From NCBI RefSeq assembly GCF_030445035.2, contig NC_080680.1, positions 94,555,157 through 94,619,156 on the forward strand: a stretch of 64,000 bases of DNA, in the 5' to 3' direction. This document shows positions 55,980-64,000 of the stretch, piece by piece. Each line of letters begins with the position of its first letter. Within the stretch, counting starts at the first letter, position 1. The notes beneath the pieces are model-generated. The model ran no database searches. It was given only the letters and a program-made list of their open reading frames with translations, and was not told where the DNA came from. A program made the position numbers and the translations under genes. The DNA is from Dasypus novemcinctus. Taxonomy: Eukaryota > Chordata > Mammalia > Cingulata > Dasypodidae.

Positions 55980-57834
55980 GAGTATAAAAATGTATATTAA
56001 CTGTTCTGTATTGAAACACGTAAGATATATAAAAATAAGTGCATTTGTAGCAGTGGTACAGAAAACATTAATTGTTATCTTTGGTTGTTCACTTGGGTAC
56101 CAACACATAATTCTGAAAATTAAAATGTGAGGAAAGGGGGAGAAATCAAACTTTTTTTTTTGCTTGCCTTTCTTATACAGACTATTTCAGGAATGGTCCT
56201 CTTTAATCAGAATTCCAGCTAATTATTTTAAAAATGACAGAAAATCACAGTTGTGCAACCCCCTATAAATTAATGGGCCTAAGAAGAATTATTAGCTGTT
56301 AAAACCATTAGGTAAAAGGTTGATAGGGAAATATATAATAGATGAGTAGTCTGAACCCACTGACCAATCTTAATATTACTAAAAATTAGACAGCTGCATC
56401 TTAATATCTGTCTACTTGGTGATACATTGAGTAAGAAGTATGCTTGGCAAAGAATAAACAAAGCAGATTCTGAATCTAATAAAGTTTACAGGAAAAAAGA
56501 GGGATAGAAGAACATAATAATAAACACTCCAGGCACAGAATTGGCCAAGTCCAGAGTGGAAAATTCTTCTAAAAAATGACTTTCTTCGACAAATAAATGG
56601 ATTTTTTTTTTTAAAAAGAGGATGGAGGGTGGTAGGGAAAAGTATAGTTATATATATGTTATATATATGGTTTTTTTTCCCCCAACTTAAATATATCAAC
56701 CAAAAGCAATGTGTGTACCTTATTTGGATATTAATTCAAACAAACCAACTATAAGAAGGCATTATGAAACAAAGGGAAGAAAACTGACCATGGGCCTTGG
56801 ATATTAGATATTAAGGAATTATTACTTTTGTTAGGTGTGATAATGGTAGTATATTAACAAACTGAAGAAAGTCCTTACATGTCATAAATCATAGCTGTAT
56901 TAAAAGTCTTTACATGTTGGAAATGCATATGGAAGTATTAAGGATGAATTGATACTGTTACCATATTTTGTCTAGGTTTTTGACTATGCTGCAGAAATGA
57001 ATTTCAGGAGCACATCGGGTGAGTTAGGCTAGTAATTTATTCAGGTAGGGAGGGATGAGAAATGGGAGAAAGTAACAGGTCATGGGTCCCAGGTAGAGAG
57101 GAAGAGGCTGAAAAGTGATAAAAAGGGCTGATTTACTAACTTCAGTTCCCCATTATAGATTATAAATGCCCAGGTTTTACTTGTATGGCTATCATGGCAA
57201 AGGAAAAACGGTGAGAGCAGGGTGCAGAAGGCAGGAATAGGGATCCAAAGGCGAGAGAGCGCATTCAGGCCTTGTGCCTGCTTTTTGAACTGTTAATTAT
57301 TCCACCCCTTTGCTAAGGAGAACCAGTTGTTTGCTGTTTTGATTGATTAACACCCCCTCCCCCCAGTCACTCCCCCAGGAGGACCTAATGATAAAGTTCT
57401 GGGGAGATATGTTTCTGGAAATGTTTTTCTGAGTGGCAAAATCTTGGTGGGGATTTGGGAAGGGTCTTCCAGCAGCCATCTTAGGGTTTTTAGTATCCAC
57501 ATGGACTCTTTACCAAATTCCAAATCCATCTATTGATTCCCTATTTTACTTGCCGGGTTCAATACTTTTCCTAGGATTTACTTCAAACTATCCCCGCCAA
57601 AGCAAAAAAGTACATAAGGAGTACTTGAAACTTGTTTCGCAAGAGCTGTGTTAGGAGTTCATTTTATCTCTACTTTAGTGTGTGTTTAAATTTTCCACCA
57701 AAGTTAAATTTTAAAATAACTTTAAAAATCCACATGTATATTTAATTCAAGAATGTTACCTTTGCATGTCACCTCATATTATCTTTATGTAAGAATAACT
57801 AGACTGGGTATCAGATATCCTTGTCTGTGTAACT
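55980..57834 (+). other. RC3H2: RC3H2 intron 4, right part
   Basis: About 1.85 kb. Contains an (AT)n-rich tract near 56640-56670 and a GC-richer stretch at 57000-57500 whose 67- and 73-codon open frames show no recognisable protein. It may be an old LTR or unique sequence; I cannot tell. Confidence 0.4.
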
Positions 57835-58232
57835 AAACAGCCCCATCGAAAAATGGGCAAAGAACTTGAATAGACATTTCTCCAGAGAAGGTATACAAAT
57901 GGCCAATGAGCACATGAAAAAATGCTCATTGTTATTAACAAAATGCAAATCAAAACCATAAGATATCACTTCACAACCGAAAGGATGGCTATTATCAAAA
58001 AACTGTAACACAAGTGTTAGTATGTGGAGAAATTGGAACCCTTTTGCATTGTTGGTGGGAAGGTAAAAGGGTTCAGCTGCTCTGGAAAACAGTTTGGTGG
58101 TTCCTCAAAGAGTTAAAGAATTACCTGGTGACCCAGCAATTCCAAACCCAATTTTGGAATTGAAAACAGGGACTCAAACAGTTACATGTACCCCAGTGTT
58201 CATAGCAGCATTATTCAGTATAGCTAAAAGGT
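57835..58232 (+). mobile_element. L1 fragment next to RC3H2 exon 5
   Basis: Reads 'atcgaaaaatgggcaaagaacttgaatagacatttctccagagaagg...gcaaatcaaaacc', 'gtatgtggagaaattggaaccc' and 'gttcatagcagcattattcag'. It is a sense-oriented internal part of an L1 3' region. It ends 41 bases before the exon. Confidence 0.88.
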
Positions 58233-58273
58233 TCCTCATTTATCATTAATTCATGTTCCTTTAATATTCCTAG

Positions 58274-58449
58274 CTATGCAAGAAGAAGCCTTGAAGCTGG
58301 TATTACTGGCATTAGAAGATGGTTCTGCTCTCTCAAGAAAAGTTTTGGTACTTTTTGTTGTGCAAAGACTAGAACCAAGATTTCCACAGGCATCAAAAAC
58401 AAGTATTGGGCATGTTGTACAGCTACTATATCGAGCTTCTTGTTTTAAG
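58274..58449 (+). CDS. RC3H2: RC3H2 coding exon 5 (residues 195-253, ROQ core)
   Basis: Acceptor tattcctag ends at 58273; donor aag|gtaagt begins at 58450. The 176 bases complete alanine 195 and encode [19 protein letters not shown] through LYRASCFK. This is the winged-helix core of ROQ, including lysine and arginine residues that contact the RNA stem. The methionine beginning this exon's first whole codon corresponds, by alignment from memory, to the site altered in the Roquin-1 sanroque mutant. The exon ends in phase 0. Confidence 0.95.
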
Positions 58450-59004
58450 GTAAGTACTAAGAAATTTGTTTTAAAAGAAACACGTTACTCCCCCATATGT
58501 GAGACAGAGCCTTCCTAGGTTAGGCGTTATCCAATCTAGAGGGCTCAGAAATGCAGAATGCCTACTAGATTGAGAGGAGACATTTAACCCCTGCGTTGAT
58601 TGCACCAACGATACTACTTATTGGTAATAAGTGCACATATGTGAAGGTGTCAGTAGCACAGAGCAGAACATAAATAGTTTAGTAAACTTGACTCTTAGAA
58701 TAGCAGTATGAACAACAGAAACCTAATCTGTCATTTATATTTACCATCTTAAAAGGGTATTAGGAACTATGCTGAAAACTTATAAGAATTGGCAACCCTT
58801 TAATTTCCTAATCAGTATTTCTGTTCCTCATTCCCTGTAGTGTGATTAGAATTAAGGCCCTTAATATGAACATGGCATTTATATTGTCTTAAGGAATACA
58901 AAGAAGTGAAAAATTGAGGAAATTGCCCCACTCTGCATTTAGGTGTTGTGTTTTGATTGTAGAGAGCAGGGAGGAACCCCAAGATATTCAGAAAAGTTGT
59001 AGTT

Positions 59005-59408
59005 TCTTCTTTTTTTAAAAATTTATTTCTCTCCCCTTCCCCAGTTGTCTGCTCTTTGTGTCCATTCGCTGTGTGTTCTTCTGTGTCCGCTTGTATTCTT
59101 GTCAGCAGCACCTGGAATCTATGTCTCTCTTTGTTGCGTCATCTTGCCGCATCAACTCTCCGTGTGTGCAGTGCCACTCCTGGGCAGGCTGCACTTTTTT
59201 CGTGCTGGACGGCTCTCCTTAACGGGGCACGCTCCTTGCGCGTAGGGCTCCCCTACAGGGGACACCCCTGTGTGGCACGGCACTCCTTGTGCGCATCAGT
59301 ACTGCATGTGGGCTGGCTCATCTCATGGGGCAGGAGGCCCTGGGTTTGAACCTTGGACCTCCCATGTGGTGGGCCGACGCCCTATCCATTGGGCCAAATT
59401 TGCTTCCC
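59005..59408 (-). mobile_element. DAS-III-type SINE, antisense
   Basis: T-rich left end, complemented head ending tttgcttcccta at 59408. Target duplication is weak (aaagttgtag against aaggctagtg). Confidence 0.85.
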
Positions 59409-60136
59409 TAAAGGCTAGTGGGTAGTAACAGGTACTGAGAGAAGTGGAAATCAGGCTGAATCCTTGAAGTTACTGCATATTACAAGAGTATAGGTTGCAG
59501 GCTGGGGCTTGAGAAAGGCCCATAGACTTGGAAATAGAAAGGTCCATTGTGAGAGTAAAACATGTAAATTTGAAACCAAGGCTTATTTGTTATTTTGCTG
59601 GTTTTATGGCCCCAGGAGTGAAATCAGTACAGACACACAGAAAAAGGTTTTTTTTGGCAGACTGCGCAGTTTGAAATAATATGTAATTGATGATGGAAAT
59701 ATGTTCAAATGAATTCAATTAACTCTACTAATACTAACGAGGCTTAGACACTATCTGTGTGATTATTATAGTGCTTGATTTCATGTCCTTAAGCCAGCAA
59801 TTGAAATGAATCTGTTTCATCAAACATTATGTTTTTGATTCAGCTCTCAAATTACAGAGATCATTTGTTACAGTGAGGTAAATGACTAGGTTCTCACACT
59901 GTGTATTACTGGATGTTTTTTCCTCATAGGTACATACTGATTTGTAGTTTATGATTGTCATACATCTATAGCTGCTACTGATGTCTGATAATTTGAATAA
60001 TAGTAGTTTAGAAAGTTATTTCCATTTTATGCTCTTATTTCACCCTTATAACCCTGTAGTTTAAAATGTTAAAGCACAGTATATGGAAGAGTGAAAAAAT
60101 ACCATGCTCACTTTAACTGCCAAAAGATCTTACTTG
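59409..60136 (+). other. RC3H2: RC3H2 intron 5, left part
   Basis: No gene or confident repeat recognised. A TGATGAT near 59691 lacks a partner D box and stem, so it is not called a snoRNA. Confidence 0.45.
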
Positions 60137-60150
60137 GTTGGCATTTATTT

Positions 60151-60572
60151 ATTTGTTTTTTAAGATTTATTTATTTCTCTCCCCTCCCACCCCCCCCACC
60201 CTGGTTGTCTGTTCTGTGTCTATTTTGCTGCGTCTAGTTTCTTTGTCCGCTTCTGTTGTCAGTGGCACGGGAATCTGTGTCTCATTTTTATTGCGTCATC
60301 TTGTTGCGTCAGCTCTCTGAGTGGGCGGCGCCATTCCTGGGCAGGCTGAACTTTCTTTTGCCCTGGGCGGCTCTCCTTACGGGGCACACTCCTTGCGTGT
60401 GGGGCTCCCCTACGCGGGGGACACCCCTGTGTGGCACAGCACTCCTTGTGCTCATCAGCACTGCACATGGGCCAGCTTACCATATGGGTCAAGGAGGCCC
60501 GGGGTTTGAACTGCAGACCTCCCATATGGTAGACGGACGCCCTAACCACTGGGCCAAGTCCGTTTCCCAGTT
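60151..60572 (-). mobile_element. DAS-III-type SINE, antisense
   Basis: Perfect 14-bp target duplication GTTGGCATTTATTT at 60137-60150 and 60573-60586. Full length and close to consensus. Confidence 0.93.
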
Positions 60573-60884
60573 GTTGGCATTTATTTTAGTAAACTCACCC
60601 TTGTCCAAGGTCTGGTCCTCAGCTTTACAGGCTTGGAGACCTGAATTGTGTGGGTACATAAAATAAATTAATTCCTCAGGAGCAGACTCTACCTAAACAA
60701 GGTCACATATACAAGATTATCAGTTTTATTAATTTGTAATGAGAAATGAAACTCTTAAATGATCTGAATCAAGGGGAGTTAATGATTCTAATGTTTAGTA
60801 CAGTACTTCTCAGCTGAGTGGTACACATTGAAACACATTTGTTCCCTATTTGTTGTATCCTCTGGTTGCATCAGCTCGTCTTCT

Positions 60885-60964
60885 TTAAGAGGCACTGGGA
60901 ACCGAACCTAGGAGCTCACATATGGGAGGCAGGCGCCTAACTGCTTGACCCACATCTGCTCCCC
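60885..60964 (-). mobile_element. Short SINE monomer, antisense
   Basis: Contains gaaccgaacctaggagctc (B box complement) and gacccacatctgctcccc (head complement). Confidence 0.7.
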
Positions 60965-60974
60965 GTAAACTTTT

Positions 60975-61479
60975 TTTTTTTAAGATTTATTTTTATTTAT
61001 TTCCCCCCACCCCCCTGCTTCCTCCCATTGTCTGCTTTCTGTGCCCATTCCTTGTATGTTCTTCTGTGTCTGCCTATATTCTCATTAGGCGGCCCCAGAA
61101 ACCGATTCTGGGACCTTCCAGAGTGGGAGAGAGGTGATTACTCTCGTGCCACCTCAGGTCCCTGTTCTGCTACGTCTTCTTATTTTCTCTCCTCTGTGTC
61201 TCTTGTTGTGTTATCTTGCTGCACCAGCTCTCCGCTTCAGCTTGCACTCCTGTGCGGGAGGGCTTTCCTGTTTGGGGTGGCACTCACATGCAGAGTGGCT
61301 CTCCTTTGCAGGGCCACATTCATGCGGGGCCACGTTCCCATGTGGGCCGGCACTCCATGTGGACCAGCTTGCCACATGGGCCAGCTTGCCATCACCAGGA
61401 GGCCATGGGCATCAAACCCTAGACCTCCTATATGGTAGACGGGAACCCAATTGGTTGAGCCACATCCATTTCCCTCCTT
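60975..61479 (-). mobile_element. Long-body tRNA-derived SINE, antisense (505 bp)
   Basis: Target duplication GTAAACTTTT (60965-60974) and GTAAGCTTTT (61480-61489). The body matches the complement of 26993-27466, including 'gggaccttccagagtggga' and the 'ttcccatgtgggccggcactcc' block. The 136-codon open frame is not a gene. Confidence 0.85.
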
Positions 61480-61570
61480 GTAAGCTTTTAAAAGTATATA
61501 TTTCTGGACCCCATCCCTAGGGATTCTGATTCAGTGTATCTGAATTAGGACTTCAGCATTCATATGTACT

Positions 61571-62864
61571 TCTTTTTTTATGTGTCTGAAATGTTTTTTG
61601 GGATGGTATCCCACTCATCTTCCTTCAGGGTAATTTTAGTGCTGCTTCCATCTGAAGGAGTATCCTGCTTTAAGCCTTGCTCTTCTCTAGTTTGGCAGAG
61701 GACAATGGAGCAACCAATACACAAAACTACTGTTTGAGCATTGCTAAAGGCCATGGTGATTTTATATCATCCTGGACATTTTACATCCATGAAGTAGGAA
61801 TTGGGGCTCTGTACCAGATGCTGCTTGTGTTTCCTCTTTTCCTTTTCTGGAGATGAATGGAGGAAGTTCTTTGTGAGAGCCATGTTCTCTTGGGGAGGTC
61901 ATCACCATGGGAAAACCATACATACTTTTTAATTACATGGCCTTCAAATCCAAGAATTCTGTTTCATTTGACCTGAGATTGTAGGTTTCAGAGCTTTACA
62001 GATCGATTGATATTATTAGAACTTTACTAGTACCAGGCTCTGTTCATTACCTAAGTCCATCTTCACTCAGTTAAGGAGATTCTAATGCTACCCATGGGAA
62101 ACTCTACCCTGGATGGTGCTTGGGATGAGTGCTACTATCTTCTGGTTCTTTGGGTTTGTTTTTTCTGTTCTTTAGGTTGATAATTTTCCTTTTTATTTCC
62201 TCAATGTTTAAGTAGTTACAATGGAATATAGATTTTTCTAACTTCTAAGATATAAAGTAAGCACATTTTACTCTTCTGTTATAACTTAAGATTGTATTGT
62301 TTAGAATTTTGGACATCTAAAACTTGCTATAACGAATTTATAGATCCTTAAAGAGATTTAATTAATCTATGGTGAGCTGATACTGATACTGTTAACTCTC
62401 TGATGGTAACATGATTTTTCTGTGTTCGTGTTCTTGGGGGTTTTTGTGCCAATTAAAGCAGCAGAAACAACTGGTAAGTTAATCAGGATATTTTCATTTT
62501 AAAGGTGAGGAAACTATTTTTCGAATATTTTGAATCACTTGACCAATCTTATGTTTCAGAGCTTAGAATAGTCCTAGGTGTTCTGGATCATAACCAAGTT
62601 TCAGATTTCACTGAGGCCTTAGCAAGTTTCAGTAGTTCAGGAATAAGTGTGTATATATCTGTTGTGGAAATTATCTCGCCATATATACCCAAGTGTTTGG
62701 TTAATTAAACAACTTCACTAGGACATGTGAAACTTTTGAATTTTTTTTGTAATCACTTTTGTGAAGTATGAATTAAAGCTGTATAAGTATCCTAGTGATA
62801 ATTCTTGTAGTGACAGAAAATCTCACCATGTGATAATGCCTACTAGATGACTGGATTTCTTATT
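61571..62864 (+). other. RC3H2: RC3H2 intron 5, middle
   Basis: Mostly unique-looking DNA. A small MIR-like scrap may lie near 62495-62560 (ttttaaaggtgaggaaact). No gene seen. Confidence 0.4.
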
Positions 62865-63370
62865 TGTCTGGCAGTCTATCCTCTTGCCAAATTCCAGATT
62901 GTTAAATGTTTAATCTCATCATGTCACTCTCCTGCATGAAAGTCCTCATTGACTCCCCATTCCCTTCAGGTTAATATCCATATCCTTACCATAGTATATA
63001 AGACCTTCTATGAGTCTTCTCCTGCTTACTTCTTAGCCTTTAACTTGGTGTTTTATTCTTTCATGTTTCTATTTCATGCATTCGCCAGTTTTAGAATTCT
63101 TTCCCTTACCCTTCTTTGCCTGGGGAATTCCTATTCATTTAGTTCAGTTCTTGTGTAGCCTTCATTTGGGGGAAGTGTTTTCTGATATCATCCCTCTCCT
63201 CCACCAGTCAGATTTAACTTCCTTTCCTCTATGTTGGTACAGAGCCTTATAATAAATAGCTCTTATACTGTGATTTTCTGTTGACATGTTCTTTTTCTCT
63301 GCCAGCTTCTGAGCTCATTGAAAGCAGGGACTATGCATTTTGTTCCAAAAAGGATTTGCATGAAGACATT
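62865..63370 (+). repeat. L2 3' end, sense
   Basis: Continuous L2 order: 'catcatgtcactctcctgcatgaaagtcctc', 'ataagaccttctatgagtct', 'gtagccttcatttgggggaagtg' and 'cttctgagctcattgaaagcagggactatg'. It sits 150 bp before RC3H2 exon 6. Confidence 0.85.
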
Positions 63371-63526
63371 ATCCTATGTTCTTTATACGTTCTTTATGTG
63401 GTGTCTGATAGTAAGCATATCCCCACCTCTCCATCCCTCCAATAAGTGGATGAATTGGTTGGGGTGAAAAAATCAGACCATTTCTGATATGTTTTTTTTT
63501 TTTTTTAATTCATTCTGTTTTCTCAG

Positions 63527-63727
63527 GTCACCAAAAGGGATGAAGACTCTTCCCTGATGCAGTTGAAAGAGGAATTTCGGAGTTATGAGGCATTACGTAG
63601 AGAACATGATGCCCAGATTGTTCATATTGCTATGGAAGCAGGACTCCGAATTTCACCTGAACAATGGTCCTCACTTCTGTATGGTGACTTGGCACATAAA
63701 TCACACATGCAGTCTATCATTGATAAG
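63527..63727 (+). CDS. RC3H2: RC3H2 coding exon 6 (residues 254-320, end of ROQ)
   Basis: Acceptor gttttctcag ends at 63526 after a run of 16 T. The 201 bases encode [20 protein letters not shown] through HMQSIIDK, the last helices of ROQ. The donor is aag|gtttgt, a weaker GT site than the others, and the frame beyond it quickly stops. The known protein continues with LQSPESFAK in the next exon, outside the window. Confidence 0.94.
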
Positions 63728-64000
63728 GTTTGTGAAATTAAGAGATGTTGATTTTACACCACTGCTATTATTTTGAAGGGAAAGGAATTTTCTAAAGGGA
63801 CTAAAGAGGCAACCAATTGGAGATTCTTGCATTTTTAAATATCAGATTCTTCTAAATTATCTTATTGTTTTCTTTCTTTTTCCATTTTATTTTTTAACTT
63901 TCAAAATCAATTAAGGGAGGCAAGAGGGAAGCAAATACAGGATATTAGCATAAAAGAACCCAGGCTTACAGATTCTCAGGTTCATCTTCATTCTGACCCC
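63728..64000 (+). other. RC3H2: RC3H2 intron 6, beginning
   Basis: Intronic sequence up to the window edge. No feature recognised. Confidence 0.5.

Larger units (their letters stand above)
60800..61570 (+). repeat. MER5A-like hAT element split by two SINEs
   Basis: Left piece 60800-60860 (cagtacttctcagctgagtgg...gaaacacattt), right piece 61490-61570 (ggaccccatccctagggattctgattcagtgtatctgaat). Together they follow the MER5A order. The interruption is explained by the SINEs at 60885 and 60975. Confidence 0.6.
22000..64000 (+). other. RC3H2: RC3H2 gene, 5' part (runs off the window)
   Basis: Gene-level entry for Roquin-2. Exons in this window: about 22000-22247 (non-coding), 31401-31690 (ATG at 31460), 35459-35576, 48976-49209, 58274-58449 and 63527-63727. 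All borders are GT-AG and the reading frame joins without a break to give 320 codons (231+118+234+176+201 bases). The C-terminal HEPN half, the CCCH zinc finger and the proline-rich tail must lie to the right of 64000. The product is a cytoplasmic E3-ligase-like protein that binds stem-loop decay elements in mRNA 3' UTRs and recruits deadenylation. It acts redundantly with Roquin-1 in T cells. Confidence 0.93.

Noticed and set aside
58450-63526. C/D snoRNA in an RC3H2 intron (I recall SNORD90 being hosted by human RC3H2)
   Set aside because: I scanned for TGATGA plus CTGA with a closing stem and found no convincing pair here or in the other introns; it may lie further right or be missed by eye.
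1-64000. CRISPR array, operon or bacterial defence system
   Set aside because: No regularly spaced identical short repeats and no compact gene clusters; the sequence is vertebrate with introns and SINE/LINE repeats.

Overview
The window is mammalian nuclear DNA, almost certainly from a xenarthran (armadillo lineage). The main evidence is about 25 copies of tRNA-derived SINEs of the DAS type described from Dasypus. They carry a recognisable head with Pol III A and B boxes, an A-rich tail and target-site duplications. Genes are sparse, introns are long and have GT-AG borders, and old MIR, L2, L1 and hAT fossils are common. All three host genes lie on the plus strand in the order ZBTB26, ZBTB6, RC3H2. 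This matches the neighbourhood I know from human chromosome 9q33.2.

Region by region: 1-10337 is probably the 3' part of the first intron of ZBTB26 and contains only repeats. The single ZBTB26 coding exon (CDS 10348-11673, 441 residues) is followed by a long 3' UTR ending near 14560. ZBTB6 starts with a non-coding exon near 15580-15655, has a 1.1 kb intron, and is encoded in one exon (CDS 16772-18046, 424 residues) with a 3' UTR to about 20525. Both genes encode BTB/four-C2H2-finger transcription factors and look like an old tandem duplication. A CpG-rich promoter at 21820-22250 starts RC3H2 (Roquin-2), which runs off the right edge. The window holds its non-coding exon 1, the start-codon exon (31401-31690) and four further coding exons (35459-35576, 48976-49209, 58274-58449, 63527-63727). 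Together they give 320 continuous codons covering the RING finger, the N-terminal HEPN part and nearly all of the RNA-binding ROQ domain.

The RC3H2 introns are filled with mobile DNA. Intron 1 carries an antisense processed copy of HMGN1 mRNA with poly(A) tail, 13-bp target duplication and a reading frame open except for a small deletion near its end. Intron 3 (13.4 kb) is almost all L1 sequence, including one L1 whose 5' UTR contains about six tandem monomers. That L1 was later interrupted by a 1.2 kb mariner element of the Hsmar1 kind and by three SINEs. Intron 4 holds an L1 with a large internal deletion and a pile-up of SINEs that reused one target site.

I see no operon-like or defence-type gene system. 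The points most worth a second look are the Hsmar1-like mariner in a xenarthran, the monomeric L1 promoter, the nearly open HMGN1 retrocopy, an unidentified A-tailed cDNA insertion at 36266-36597, the TCTCGCGAGA motif at the RC3H2 promoter and two short upstream ORFs in the RC3H2 leader. Repeat family names are by pattern recognition from memory; none was checked against a library.
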